From assembly GCF_014651115.1 (NCBI RefSeq), contig NZ_BMWG01000004.1:62001-126000 (forward strand): a stretch of DNA of 64,000 nt, given 5' to 3'. Every line of letters starts with the position of its first letter. The stretch's first letter is position 1. Both the position numbers and the translations under genes were made by a program. Below the pieces are notes generated by a model that saw only the letters and a program-made list of their open reading frames with translations, made no database searches and was not told where the DNA came from. Below, in pieces: positions 6,747 through 17,293 of this stretch. The stretch is from Streptomyces inusitatus (GTDB lineage Bacteria > Actinomycetota > Actinomycetes > Streptomycetales > Streptomycetaceae).

Positions 6747-8090
6747 ATGCGACTGTGGCCCCGGCGCGAAGCCGGCCGAACCGCCGAGCCGAGCTCGCGC
6801 GCGCTTCCCACCACCATCGTCATGACACTGGCCGTGGCATTGGCGGCGGTGCTGATCGGAGCCTTCACCACCGCCGGCCCCGCCCTCAAGAACGAGGAGG
6901 CAGCCGCCCCCGCCCCCGTCTGGTCGGCCACCTGGGGGGCCGCCATGCAGCAGGCGACGGACGATCCGACGGACGAGATCCCCAACTGGTCCCGGAACGG
7001 CTTCGAGAACGAGACCCTGCGCCAGGTGATCCGGCTCAGCGTCGGAGGCCCCAAGCTCCGCATCCGTCTCTCCAACGCCTACGGCACCACCCCCCTGCGC
7101 ATCGCCGGCGCGACCGTCGCCAGGTCCGACGGCGGGGCCAAGGCACGCCCGGGCACCGTACGCGCCCTCACCTTCCGGAACTCGCCCACCCTGACGGTCC
7201 CCGCCGGCCGTGACACCGTCAGCGACGCGGTGGCCATGCCCACCGCCAACTTCGAGAAACTCGCCGTCACCCTGCGTTTTACCGCCTCCACAGGCCCGGC
7301 GACCATGCACCGCTTCACCACGGCCACGTCCTACCGGGCCCCCGGCGACCAGCTCCGCAGCCCCACCGCCAAAGCCTTCGACCACCACACCTCGCAAGCC
7401 TGGTACTACCTGAACGCCGTCGAGGTGACCGCGGGGACCCCGGCCTCGGACGGCTCCCTCATGGTCTTCGGCGATTCCCTCATGGACGGCGTCGGCGCCA
7501 GCCCCGACACCGACAGCCGCTTCTCCGACAAACTCGCCGAACGTCTCATCGCCTCCGGCCGCCCCCAGGGGATGACCAACGCCGGCCTGGCGGGCGACCA
7601 TCTGCTGCACGACTCCCCCTGCTTCGGCGAGAAGGGCGTAGCCCGCTTCGCCAAGGAGCTGCGAGACCGTGCCGCCCTGCGCACCGTCTTCATCCACCTC
7701 GGCGCCAATGACCTCGCCCTGGCCCAGCCCGGCAACCCCTGCGTCGAGCGCCCCTCCCCGGTGACCGCCCGGGAGCTCATCGACGGCCATCGCGCCCTTG
7801 TACGGGAAGCCCACGCCCACGGTGTCAAGGCCATCGGCGTGACGATCCTCCCCCTCAGGAACGCCGTCTTCCCCTTCACCACCCCCGCCGGTGACAAGAT
7901 CCGCCGGGAGCTCAACCACTGGATCCGCACCAGCGACACCTACGACGCCGTCCTCGACGCCGACCTCGTCCTGACCGACCCCTCCCGCCCCGGCCGCCCC
8001 CGCCCCGGCTACGTCTCCCAGGACGGCCTCCACCCCAGCGACGCCGGCTACCTTGCCCTGGCCTCAGCCGTCGACCTGACCGCCCTCTGA
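6747..8090 (+). CDS. Secreted SGNH/GDSL-family esterase
   Basis: A 447-residue enzyme. A basic N-terminus and hydrophobic stretch (about 22-45) form a signal peptide or signal anchor. Residues ~50-235 are a beta-rich N-terminal domain usual for the large actinobacterial SGNH hydrolases. The catalytic domain has block I VFGDSLMDG with nucleophile Ser244, the block III Gly-x-Asn in HLGANDL, and block V DGLHPSDAGY with Asp426 and His429. Such enzymes hydrolyse acyl or acetyl esters of lipids or polysaccharides outside the cell. ATG 6747 follows AAGGA at 6736-6740. A strong hairpin follows the stop. Its substrate is unknown. Confidence 0.88.
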   Translation: MRLWPRREAGRTAEPSSRALPTTIVMTLAVALAAVLIGAFTTAGPALKNEEAAAPAPVWSATWGAAMQQATDDPTDEIPNWSRNGFENETLRQVIRLSVGGPKLRIRLSNAYGTTPLRIAGATVARSDGGAKARPGTVRALTFRNSPTLTVPAGRDTVSDAVAMPTANFEKLAVTLRFTASTGPATMHRFTTATSYRAPGDQLRSPTAKAFDHHTSQAWYYLNAVEVTAGTPASDGSLMVFGDSLMDGVGASPDTDSRFSDKLAERLIASGRPQGMTNAGLAGDHLLHDSPCFGEKGVARFAKELRDRAALRTVFIHLGANDLALAQPGNPCVERPSPVTARELIDGHRALVREAHAHGVKAIGVTILPLRNAVFPFTTPAGDKIRRELNHWIRTSDTYDAVLDADLVLTDPSRPGRPRPGYVSQDGLHPSDAGYLALASAVDLTAL

Positions 8091-8119
8091 CCCCGTCCCC
8101 GCTCCCCACCCAGCAGACC

Positions 8120-8153
8120 GCCCCGACCAGGAGCCCCCGTCCCTGGTCGGGGC
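8120..8153 (+). terminator. Hairpin terminator after the SGNH esterase gene
   Basis: GCCCCGACCAGG (8120-8131) pairs perfectly with CCTGGTCGGGGC (8142-8153), 10-nt loop, 30 bp after the stop. No long T run, as usual in this genus. Confidence 0.75.
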
Positions 8154-8374
8154 TCCGCACGTCCGCCACCGGGGGGAGAGAGAAGCGGGCACAGAGGCGG
8201 AGGCCCCGGAATCCGCCCCAGACCCGTCCGGGACCCGCCCCGGAGGCTGACCCGGTGACCATCCGGTTGACCGGAGAACGCCCGATCGTGGCGCTGGAGT
8301 CCCTCACCCGCGAACCGAACCGCGCACGGCGGGGCCCGACCTGGGGGAACGCGAGATGGCGGCGAGGTGGTCAG

Positions 8375-8450
8375 TGGTGCCCCCGGCAGGACTCGAACCT
8401 GCGGCCAAGCGCTTAGAAGGCGCCTGCTCTATCCACTGAGCTACGGGGGC
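8375..8450 (-). tRNA. tRNA-Arg (anticodon TCT), CCA encoded
   Basis: On the minus strand the sequence folds as a full cloverleaf. The acceptor GCCCCCG/CGGGGGC closes at 8444-8450 and 8379-8385, with discriminator A at 8378. The D arm is GCTC/GAGC, the anticodon stem GGCGC/GCGCT (one G-U) encloses loop CTTCTAA, and the T arm is GCAGG-TTCGAGT-CCTGC. The anticodon TCT reads AGA, a rare codon in this high-GC DNA. CCA is encoded at 8377-8375. Confidence 0.97.
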
Positions 8451-8747
8451 CGGTGGTGGCCGCGGCTACCGGAGTCCGCGGGTCGGTGACCTGCCGGGAC
8501 AAGGATAGGGCTCCGATCGCCTTGACCTTGTTGCTTCACCTGCGTGACACGATGTGGAGGTTCGGTGAAGCGAACCGATAATCGCAGGCGAGTGCGATTT
8601 ATGCATCGCTTTTGGCGTCCCGCGTCGCGGGTGTTGTGCACTCGTTATGCCTGCGCCCCACTCATCCCCTCTGCCCCTTGTGTCCGACCGGCGCGCAGAC
8701 AAGCTCATACGCTTCAAAAAGCCGCCAAAGTTAGGCATTCTTCGCAT
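8451..8747. other. 297-bp gap between tRNA-Arg and the dynamin genes, with small hairpins
   Basis: Less GC-rich than its surroundings. It contains a possible tRNA -10 on the minus strand (TATCCT, 8507-8502). It also holds two small inverted repeats, GGTTCG/CGAACC (8559-8564, 8571-8576) and AATCGCA/TGCGATT (8580-8586, 8593-8599). An open frame crosses the region in the dynamin frame, but its composition is unlike the coding sequence and it begins far from any ribosome-binding site, so I treat it as noncoding. Confidence 0.5.
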
Positions 8748-10361
8748 GTGGTGACCTTGGATGCACGGCCTCAGCTCATCGACGCACTAACCGCCCTGCG
8801 CGACCGTGTCGCCGCCGTGCGTCTCCCACTGCCGCTCCCCGGCGCGCCCCGGGCCCGCCAGACGCGGGTCGAGCTGCTCGCGCAGCTCGACGACTACCTC
8901 GTACCCCGGCTCACGGACCCCGCGGCCCCGCTTCTCGCCGTGGTCGGGGGATCGACCGGGGCGGGGAAGTCCACGCTGGTGAATTCGCTGGTGGGGCGGC
9001 GGGTGAGCGAGGCGGGGGTGCTGCGGCCGACCACGCGTACCCCGGTGCTCGTCTGTCATCCCGACGATCACCACTGGTTCGCCGAGATGAGGGTGCTGCC
9101 CCATCTCACCCGGGTGTGGCTGCCGCGCCAGGACGATACGGAGGACGCGGACGAAGGCGAGGAAAACACCCCCGAAGGAGCGAACCGGCTACGGATCGAA
9201 AGGGCGTCATCCCTGCCCCGGGGGCTCGCGCTGCTCGACGCGCCCGACATTGACTCGCTGATCGTGGAGAACCGGCTGCTGGCCGCCGAGTTGATCTGCG
9301 CGGCGGATGTGTGGGTGATGGTGACGACGGCCTCGCGGTACGCCGACGCCGTGCCGTGGCATCTGCTGCGCACCGCCAAGCAGTACGACGCGACACTGGT
9401 CACCGTCCTCGACCGGGTGCCCCACCAGGTGGTCTCCGATGTGTCGCGGCAGTACGCGGCCCTCCTCACCAAGGCCGGTCTCGGCGAGGTGCCCCGCTTC
9501 ACCATCCCGGAGCTGCCCGAGTCCGCGGGCGGCGGCAGCGGGCTGCTCCCCACCACCGCGGTCGCCCCCCTCTTCGCCTGGCTCGCCCACCGGGTGCAAG
9601 ACCCCGCCGCACGGCAGCAGGCGCTGGGGCGCACGGCCACCGGGGTGATCAATTCGCTGAACGCGCGGATGCCGGAGCTGGCCGCCGCCGTCGCCGGGCA
9701 GTACGCCGCCGCCGTACGGCTGATGGGGGTGGTGGAAGAGGCGTACGAGGGCGAGCGGGAACGGGTGAACCAGCAGCTCGGGGCCGGTGCGGTGCTGGCC
9801 GGGGACGCCCGTACGCGCTGGCGCGGCTTTCCGCGCGACAGTTCGGCGGGTGAGTTGCTGGACTCGCTGGTCGGCAGCCTGTGCGCGCTGGTGCAGTGCG
9901 CCGTCGCCGCCGCCGACGAACATGTCCACGACGCATGGCGGCGGGAGCCGGGGGCCGCCGCGATCGTGTTCCGGGGGCGGCTGGACCTGGAGGCCGCCGA
10001 ACGGATCGGGATCGCGGTCCGCCGCTGGCGGCGTGAGCTGGAGGAACTGGCCGACGACGAGATCCGCGCGCTGGAGCTGCACGCCGCGCCCGACCCCGAG
10101 ACCGTCGCGGCGCTGGTCGCCGCGGCCCTGCTCGGCGGACGGCGGGCCCGGGGCGCGGGGGAGCAGCTCGCCGAGCGGATCGGGGCGCAGGGGGCGCTGA
10201 GGCTGCGCGACCGGGGCGGCGAGGTGCTGACCGCGTACATCGACGGCGTACTGAACAGCGAACGCGACCGCCGCCTCGCCCCCCTCGACGCGCTCGACGT
10301 CTCCCCGGAACCCCAGGCCGAGCTGATCGCCGCCCTGTCCGTACTACAGAAGGTGAGGTGA
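8748..10361 (+). CDS. Dynamin-like GTPase, first of a pair (DynA-like)
   Basis: A 537-residue soluble GTPase. P-loop [10 protein letters not shown] at 67-76 (Lys74), switch I in [18 protein letters not shown] as the G3 region and VTVLDRVP as the G4-like region. A long helical C-terminus of about 300 residues has no membrane segment. It overlaps the next GTPase gene by four bases (GTGA), so the two are co-translated. This matches the paired dynamin-like proteins DynA/DynB of Streptomyces, which stabilise FtsZ rings at sporulation septa. GTG 8748 is chosen because the protein then starts with the conserved VTLDARPQL. The DynA identity is inferred from order and topology. Confidence 0.8.
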   Translation: MVTLDARPQLIDALTALRDRVAAVRLPLPLPGAPRARQTRVELLAQLDDYLVPRLTDPAAPLLAVVGGSTGAGKSTLVNSLVGRRVSEAGVLRPTTRTPVLVCHPDDHHWFAEMRVLPHLTRVWLPRQDDTEDADEGEENTPEGANRLRIERASSLPRGLALLDAPDIDSLIVENRLLAAELICAADVWVMVTTASRYADAVPWHLLRTAKQYDATLVTVLDRVPHQVVSDVSRQYAALLTKAGLGEVPRFTIPELPESAGGGSGLLPTTAVAPLFAWLAHRVQDPAARQQALGRTATGVINSLNARMPELAAAVAGQYAAAVRLMGVVEEAYEGERERVNQQLGAGAVLAGDARTRWRGFPRDSSAGELLDSLVGSLCALVQCAVAAADEHVHDAWRREPGAAAIVFRGRLDLEAAERIGIAVRRWRRELEELADDEIRALELHAAPDPETVAALVAAALLGGRRARGAGEQLAERIGAQGALRLRDRGGEVLTAYIDGVLNSERDRRLAPLDALDVSPEPQAELIAALSVLQKVR

Positions 10362-12271
10362 CGCCGGTGACCGCCATCACGGGCGACGAGAACCGGCCGG
10401 GGGACGGGACCGGACCCGCCCCCGGGACCGACGCCGCCATCGGCGACGGCACCACCGGCACCGGCACCGGCACCGGCACCGGCACCGGCACCGCCACCGG
10501 CTCGGAACCCCCCTGCGAGCAGGCGCCGGGCCAGCCCCGGGAGTCCGGCGAGGGCCGCTCCGGCGGCTGCTGGGACGACGGGCTCATCGCCCGCCGCTCG
10601 GGCGGCCGCCGACGCGGGGACGGGCCCGCGGAACCCGCCGAGGCCGAGGAGCACGTACCCATCGGCGGCGCGTACGGCGGACCGCTGCGCACCCGGCTCG
10701 ACGCCCTGAGGGAACTCGTCGGCCTCTCCAGCACCCGGGTCGAGAGCGAGACACTCGCCGAGGCCGGACGGGTGCTCGACGAGGCGTCCGCCCGGCAGCG
10801 GCTCTCCGCCCGGCACACCGTCGTCGCCATCGCGGGCGCGACCGGAAGCGGGAAGTCCACCCTCTTCAACGCCCTCGCGCAGGTCCCCCTCTCCGAGACG
10901 GGCCTCCGCAGGCCCACCACCTCGGCACCGATCGCGTGCAGCTGGTCGGAGGGGTCCGCCGGGCTGCTCGACCGGCTCGCCATCCCCCCTCGGCTGCGCC
11001 GCAGACCCCTCGCGGGCGGGGCCGACGAACTCTCCGGGCTGGTGCTCGTCGATCTGCCCGACCACGACTCCGCGCTGGTCAAACACCGTGAACAGGTGGA
11101 CCGGGTGCTCGCGCTGGTGGACGCGGTGATCTGGGTGGTCGATCCGGAGAAGTACGCGGACGCCGCCCTGCACGAGCGCTATCTGCGGCCCCTCGCGGGC
11201 CACGCCGAGATCACCTTCGTGGTGCTCAACCAGGTCGACCGGCTGCCGGGCGAGGCCGCCGACCAGGTCCTGGACGATCTGCGCAGACTCCTGGACGAGG
11301 ACGGCATGCCACTCGGCGAGCACGGCGAACCGGGCGCGACCGTGCTGGCGCTCTCCGCGCTCAGCGGGGACGGCGTCGACGAGCTGCGCGATGTCCTCGG
11401 CACCTTCGTCCAGGAGCGGACCGCCCCGGCGCGCCGGCTCGCCGCCGATGTCGACGCGGCGGCGGCCGGGCTGCGCGCGGCGTACGTCGCCGAGGGCCTC
11501 ACCGGCCTCGACGAGCGGGCGCGCGAGGACTTCGCCGACCGGCTGGCGGAGGCCGTCGGGGCGAAGGCGGCGGGCGAGGCCGCCGAGCGCGAGTGGCGCA
11601 GACACGCCATCCGGGCGTGCGGTACGCCCTGGCTGCGGCTGTGGCGCTGGTACGAGCGCAAGCGGCTGCCCGGGAACGGGAGCGGTCCGCCGTCGGCCAC
11701 CGCGCCGGTGGAGGAGGAGCTGACCGCCCGGCAGCGGGTCGAGCAGGCGGTGCGCACGGTCGCGGACGCGGCGGCGGCCGGGCTGCCCGCGCCCTGGGCG
11801 CAGGCCGTGCGGGAGGCGGCGGTCAGAGGGGCCGACGGGCTGCCGGAGGCTTTGGACGACCTGGCCGCGCGCGAGGCGGCGGCGACGGGCAAACGGCCGC
11901 TGCGGCCCGCCTGGTGGCCCGCCGCCGTGCTCGCGCAGATGTCGATGACACTGCTCCAGGTGTACGGGGGGCTCTGGCTGGTGGGACAGATCGTCGATCT
12001 GCTGGAACCCGGTCTGGTGGTGCCTGCGCTGCTGATGGCGGCGGGGATCGTGGGCGGCCCGCTGGTGGAGTGGGCGTGCACGGCGGCGGTACGGGGGCCC
12101 GCGCGGCGGTACGGGCAGGACGCCCGGCGGCGGCTTCGGGAGGCGGCGGCGGGGTGCGGCCGGGCGAGGGTGCTCGATCCGATCGCGGGGGAGCTGATGC
12201 GGTACCGGGAGGTGCGGGAGCAGTACGCGACGGTGGCGGGGCGGGGTGGGGCACGGGCGGCGGGGCGGTGA
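10358..12271 (+). CDS. Dynamin-like GTPase with two membrane segments (DynB-like)
   Basis: A 637-residue protein. The first ~90 residues are low complexity, including a Thr-Gly repeat encoded by a hexanucleotide array. The GTPase follows with P-loop GATGSGKST (Lys166), switch region [21 protein letters not shown] (G3) and LNQVDRLPG (G4, with the N-x-x-D specificity residues). Two hydrophobic helices at about 522-575 ([17 protein letters not shown], then [15 protein letters not shown]) form a membrane hairpin. The first GTPase of the pair lacks these, and this asymmetry matches DynB. GTG 10358 overlaps the previous stop; GTG 10367 is an alternative. The membrane paddle suggests it recruits its partner to the division site. 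Confidence 0.8.
   Translation: MTPVTAITGDENRPGDGTGPAPGTDAAIGDGTTGTGTGTGTGTGTATGSEPPCEQAPGQPRESGEGRSGGCWDDGLIARRSGGRRRGDGPAEPAEAEEHVPIGGAYGGPLRTRLDALRELVGLSSTRVESETLAEAGRVLDEASARQRLSARHTVVAIAGATGSGKSTLFNALAQVPLSETGLRRPTTSAPIACSWSEGSAGLLDRLAIPPRLRRRPLAGGADELSGLVLVDLPDHDSALVKHREQVDRVLALVDAVIWVVDPEKYADAALHERYLRPLAGHAEITFVVLNQVDRLPGEAADQVLDDLRRLLDEDGMPLGEHGEPGATVLALSALSGDGVDELRDVLGTFVQERTAPARRLAADVDAAAAGLRAAYVAEGLTGLDERAREDFADRLAEAVGAKAAGEAAEREWRRHAIRACGTPWLRLWRWYERKRLPGNGSGPPSATAPVEEELTARQRVEQAVRTVADAAAAGLPAPWAQAVREAAVRGADGLPEALDDLAAREAAATGKRPLRPAWWPAAVLAQMSMTLLQVYGGLWLVGQIVDLLEPGLVVPALLMAAGIVGGPLVEWACTAAVRGPARRYGQDARRRLREAAAGCGRARVLDPIAGELMRYREVREQYATVAGRGGARAAGR
10454..10501 (+). repeat. Hexanucleotide array (ACCGGC) in the DynB-like gene
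   Basis: Six perfect ACCGGC units (10454-10489), one ACCGCC and one more ACCGGC encode alternating Thr-Gly (one Ala). The array is in frame, so copy-number changes would alter only the length of the N-terminal linker. Confidence 0.9.
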
Positions 12272-12322
12272 GGCGGGTCCGGGTCCGGTCCGGTCCGGGG
12301 GCGGACGGCGGGTCCGGTGCGG

Positions 12323-12358
12323 TCCGGCGGGTTCGCGGGGTCCGGCGGGTTCGCGGGG
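12323..12358. repeat. Two tandem copies of an 18-bp GC-rich unit before ssb
   Basis: The 18-bp unit at 12323-12340 (TCCGGCGGGTTCGCGGGG) is repeated exactly at 12341-12358. Related GGTCCGG motifs occur just upstream (12275-12322). Lies in the gap between the dynamin pair and ssb. Confidence 0.85.
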
Positions 12359-12380
12359 TGATGGCGCGGGGGTGACGGGG

Positions 12381-12407
12381 TTTTCCACAGGGGGGTGGCC
12401 GTCCACA
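12381..12407 (+). promoter_or_regulatory. Two DnaA-box-like sequences before ssb
   Basis: TTTTCCACA (12381-12389) matches the Streptomyces DnaA box TTGTCCACA at 8 of 9 bases, and CCGTCCACA (12399-12407) at 7 of 9. They are in the same orientation, 18 bp apart, about 100 bp before ssb. DnaA control of ssb is only a possibility. Confidence 0.35.
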
Positions 12408-12495
12408 GGCCCGGGCGGGATCGCGCGGTCCGTTCCAGCATGGAGACCGGCCGGCAGAGCGCCGGCGGGAGCGGAGCGGACGGGAGATGGCCGCC

Positions 12496-13059
12496 ATGAA
12501 CGACACCCTGGTCACGGTGGTGGGCAATGTCGCCACACAGGTGGAGTACCGGGACACGGCGACCGGCGGGATGGCGCGATTCCGTATCGCGGTGACACCG
12601 AGGCGCTGGGACCGGCAGCGGGAGGTCTGGGCGGACGGCCGGACCAGTTTCTACACGGTCCTCGCCTGGCGGACTCTCGCCGCGAATATGGCCGGATCTG
12701 TTTCGGTCGGGGATCCGCTCCTCGTTCACGGGCGGTTGAGAGTGCGGGAGGAAGAGCGTGACGCGTCCCGCGACTTCGCGGGGGACCCGTCCGCCGACAC
12801 GCGCGAAGTCGCTCTTCGGCGAAGGACCTTTGTGGACATCGAGGCCGTGGCGGTGGGCCACGATCTGGCACGGGGGACCTCGGCATTCCGGCGAGTGGTC
12901 AGGTCCGCACCGAATGTGACGGAGCGGCAGTCGCAAGAGCCGCCGGGGGCGGGAAATCCTTTGGCGGCGGGGGAGTGGCCGGGTAATCCCGTGATGGATG
13001 CCGAGGGCTCTCCCGCACCCTCGGCGGTGGCCGAGCGGATGGCCGTTCCACCCTTCTGA
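12496..13059 (+). CDS. ssb: Single-stranded DNA-binding protein
   Basis: A 187-residue OB-fold protein. The N-terminal ~115 residues have the SSB pattern: NDTLVTVVGNVATQVEYRDT, MARFRIAVTPRRWDR, FYTVLAWRTLAANM and GDPLLVHGRLRVREEE. The C-terminal tail is Pro/Gly-rich and lacks the acidic DDDIPF-type tip of the main replicative SSB. It is therefore probably a secondary SSB, like SsbB of Streptomyces, which acts in chromosome segregation during sporulation. The neighbouring dynamin pair supports a sporulation role. ATG 12496 has GGGAG at 12481-12485 at good spacing; ATG 12487 lies too close to that site. Family certain, paralogue assignment inferred. Confidence 0.88.
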   Translation: MNDTLVTVVGNVATQVEYRDTATGGMARFRIAVTPRRWDRQREVWADGRTSFYTVLAWRTLAANMAGSVSVGDPLLVHGRLRVREEERDASRDFAGDPSADTREVALRRRTFVDIEAVAVGHDLARGTSAFRRVVRSAPNVTERQSQEPPGAGNPLAAGEWPGNPVMDAEGSPAPSAVAERMAVPPF

Positions 13060-13375
13060 GCAGGCCGTCTTCACTCGCCATGCTGTGGAGATTTGTCGAC
13101 TCGGGAATGGTGAAACAGGGTTGTCGGCACCGTCGGCGATAACGATTACGAGTCGGAATGGTTGTGCGGAGGTATGACGGGGGACTGGGCCGCGCCGCCT
13201 CTCTAGGATTTCCCCTATTCACGGGGCACTTGAGTCTGCTGGCGAGGCACTCCCCCAATGCGTCACACGTGAACGCGCACCGCACATGAGCAGCACGGGC
13301 CGCATGGGCCGCATGAGCATCCGCGTACATGAGCACGCGGCTCACGCGAATGAGCCTCGCCCGGAGGGGAATTCT
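13060..13375. other. 316-bp gap with probable promoter of the surface-protein gene
   Basis: No gene is supported here. TAGGAT at 13204-13209 is a good -10 for the next gene, giving a leader of about 160 nt, without a clear -35. The leader contains ATGAGC four times (13286, 13313, 13329, 13350), three of which could open short upstream reading frames. No stable hairpin stands out. Confidence 0.45.
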
Positions 13376-14806
13376 GTGTTTTCCAAGTTCGCCGCGCCGA
13401 CCGGACGCGGACGGGGGATCGCGCGCCGTATCGCGGCCGCGGCCCTCACATCGGGGCTCGTCGCGACGAGTGCCGCGGCCGGCGCGGGTGCGGCCGCCGC
13501 CGACGACGGCGCGCACCGTCAGGTCGGCGCGGTAGCCACCCTCGACGGGCTCAAGACCTTCGACCGCGCGACGCTCCGTGCGAACGGCGAGAGCCACCCC
13601 ATCCCCGCGGGACTCTTCGAGATGACCGTCGACGGCGGCGGCCGGCTGAAGACCTACTGCGTGGACCTCCACAACCCGACCCAGGTCCAGGCGAAGTATC
13701 TGGAGGCCCCCGCCGCGCAGACCTCGCTCGCCGCCAACCGGGACGCGGGCAGGATCCGCTGGATCCTGCGGAACTCCTTCCCCCAGGTCGACGATCTCGC
13801 CGCGCTGGCCAAGGCGGCGGGCAGCGGGCCGCTCACCCAGCGGACGGCCGCCGCCGGCACCCAGGTCGCCATCTGGCGCTACTCGGACGGGGCGGACGTC
13901 GAAGCGCTCGACCCCGCCGCCGAGAAGCTCGCGGACTGGCTCCACAAGAGGGCCCGCGACATCGCCGAGCCGAGGGCCTCGCTCAGCCTGGAGCCGAGCA
14001 CGGTCTCCGGCCGCCCCGGCGGCCGGCTCGGCCCGGTGACCGTGCGGACGGACGCGGACCGTGTCTCCCTCGCCCCGCCGGCCGACGCGGCGGCCAGCGG
14101 CGTCAGGGTCACCGACGCTGCGGGCAAGCCCGTCACCTCGGCGGTGAACGGCACCAAGGTGTACCTCGACGTCCCGGCCGACGCCCCGGACGGCTCGGCG
14201 ACGCTCACCGCCCAGGCGATGACCTCCGTACCGGTGGGCCGGGCGTTCATCTCCACGACCCGGAGCCAGGCCCAGATACTCGCGGGCTCCAGCGAGTCCA
14301 CGGTCTCCGCGACCGCCGGGGCCACCTGGGCCGCCAAGGGCGCGATACCCGCCTTCTCCGCGAAGCGGAACTGCGCCGAGGGCGGTCTCGACGTCACGGC
14401 GGCCAACACCGGCGACGCGCCGTTCACCTTCGAGCTGGGGGGCGTCGAGCACACGATCGCCGCCGGCCGGTCGCGGACGGTGACCGTCCCGGTCGCCGAG
14501 GACCAGTCGTACGACGTCACCGTCTCCGCGCCGGGAGGCTTCAGCGAGAGCTTCAAGGGCGTCCTGGACTGCGCCACCACCGGTCTCGCGGCCCCCGCCT
14601 CCGCCGCCTCGCCCGCCGCGGAGACCCCCGTCTCCCAGCTCGCCCCCGCCTCGGCGGGCGGCTCGTCCGCCGGACTGGAGGGAGACCTCGCGGCCACCGG
14701 CGGCTCCGACGCCACACCGATGATCACGGGAATCGCGATCACCCTCGTCGTCATCGGCGGCGGCGCGATCTTCTTCCTGCGTGAGAAGCCCGCCCCCGAG
14801 GAGTGA
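13376..14806 (+). CDS. Sortase-anchored surface protein with thioester (TQXA) domain
   Basis: A 476-residue cell-wall protein. Signal peptide over about 1-45 (Arg-rich start, then AAAALTSGLVATSAAAGAGA). The thioester domain shows TYCVDLHNPTQ with Cys95 and TQVAIWRYSDG with Gln163; in this family Cys and Gln form an internal thioester that can bond covalently to host or surface amines. One or two beta-sandwich repeats follow. The C-terminus has LAATG (438-442), a hydrophobic segment and a short charged tail. LAxTG is the motif of class E sortases of high-GC Gram-positives. GTG 13376 follows GGAGGG at 13363-13368; an upstream ATG at 13286 would spoil the signal peptide. Confidence 0.9.
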   Translation: MFSKFAAPTGRGRGIARRIAAAALTSGLVATSAAAGAGAAAADDGAHRQVGAVATLDGLKTFDRATLRANGESHPIPAGLFEMTVDGGGRLKTYCVDLHNPTQVQAKYLEAPAAQTSLAANRDAGRIRWILRNSFPQVDDLAALAKAAGSGPLTQRTAAAGTQVAIWRYSDGADVEALDPAAEKLADWLHKRARDIAEPRASLSLEPSTVSGRPGGRLGPVTVRTDADRVSLAPPADAAASGVRVTDAAGKPVTSAVNGTKVYLDVPADAPDGSATLTAQAMTSVPVGRAFISTTRSQAQILAGSSESTVSATAGATWAAKGAIPAFSAKRNCAEGGLDVTAANTGDAPFTFELGGVEHTIAAGRSRTVTVPVAEDQSYDVTVSAPGGFSESFKGVLDCATTGLAAPASAASPAAETPVSQLAPASAGGSSAGLEGDLAATGGSDATPMITGIAITLVVIGGGAIFFLREKPAPEE

Positions 14807-14855
14807 CCCGGCCGGGGCCCCGGCCCCACGACGCCACCCTGGAGTGATCTTGAGG

Positions 14856-15527
14856 ATGGTCCACCGCCTCACAGCCGCGCCCCCCGGGCCGCCGCACCGC
14901 CCCGAGCGGGTCTGGTACGCCTCCTACGGGTCCAACACGGACCGGAGCAGGCTCCGCAGCTACCTCGCCGGGGGCACGGCCCCGGGCGGGCGCGGGGTCC
15001 ACCCCGGCTGCCGGGACCAGAGCGACCCGGTCCGCTCGGTCCCGGTCGAGCTGCCCGGGATCCTCTACTTCGCCACCGAGTCGCCCGTCTGGACCGGCGG
15101 CCGGGCCTTCTACGACCCCGCCGCCGACGGCCGGGTACGGGCCCGCGCCCACCTCGTCACCGCACAGCAGTTCTCCGACATCGCCGCCCAGGAGATGCAC
15201 CGCCCCCCGGGCCACGACCTCGACCTGACCAGGGCCATCGCCGAAGGCAGGGACACCCTGGGACCGGGCCACTACGAAACCCTCGTCCGCCCGGGCTTCC
15301 TGGACGGCCTGCCCGTCCTGACCTTCACCGCCCCCTGGCGGGCCGACGAGGTGGCGTGCACCACCCCGTCCGGCCCCTATCTGCGGTGCATCGCCTCCGG
15401 CCTGCTCGCCACCGGAGCCTGGGACGCCCCCACCGTCGCCCGCTACCTCTCCGCGGCCCCGGGCGCGTCCGGCGCCTGGACCCCGGACGAGATCATCCGG
15501 CTCACCGAGCCCGCCCCGGAGCCCTGA
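14856..15527 (+). CDS. Gamma-glutamylcyclotransferase-fold protein
   Basis: A 223-residue protein with VWYASYGSNTDRSRL near the N-terminus, the Y-G-S-N loop that binds substrate in the gamma-glutamylcyclotransferase (BtrG/ChaC-like) fold. PGILYFATESPVWTGGRAFY and TAQQFSDIAAQEM follow. Streptomyces homologues are often labelled histone deacetylase, which nothing in this sequence supports. The catalytic Glu of true cyclotransferases cannot be assigned with certainty, so activity is uncertain. ATG 14856 is chosen, with GGAG at 14841-14844; TTG 14850 is in frame and has shorter spacing to the same site. It lies 49 bp after the surface-protein gene on the same strand and may be co-transcribed. Confidence 0.65.
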   Translation: MVHRLTAAPPGPPHRPERVWYASYGSNTDRSRLRSYLAGGTAPGGRGVHPGCRDQSDPVRSVPVELPGILYFATESPVWTGGRAFYDPAADGRVRARAHLVTAQQFSDIAAQEMHRPPGHDLDLTRAIAEGRDTLGPGHYETLVRPGFLDGLPVLTFTAPWRADEVACTTPSGPYLRCIASGLLATGAWDAPTVARYLSAAPGASGAWTPDEIIRLTEPAPEP

Positions 15528-15612
15528 GCGGGCTACTCGTTTCCGTCCAGGGGTGGCGGTACGGCAAGATGGGGTGTATCTGCCCACTCACTCATCTGCC
15601 GGACGGTTTCTC

Positions 15613-17277
<1,665 letters not shown>

Positions 17278-17293
17278 GGGGCTGACGAGACCC

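Noticed and set aside
8544..8747. Extension of the first dynamin frame upstream to a start at 8544
   Set aside because: The composition (Cys/His/Arg-rich, lower GC at third positions) differs from the rest of the gene and no ribosome-binding site fits.
13135..13142. GGCGATAA resembling the -10 of WhiG-type sigma promoters
   Set aside because: The required TAAA-like -35 at 15 bp is absent (sequence there is CAGG).
14856..15527. Histone deacetylase
   Set aside because: The label is common for relatives, but the sequence has the Y-G-S-N loop of cyclotransferase folds and none of the deacetylase His-Asp metal motifs.
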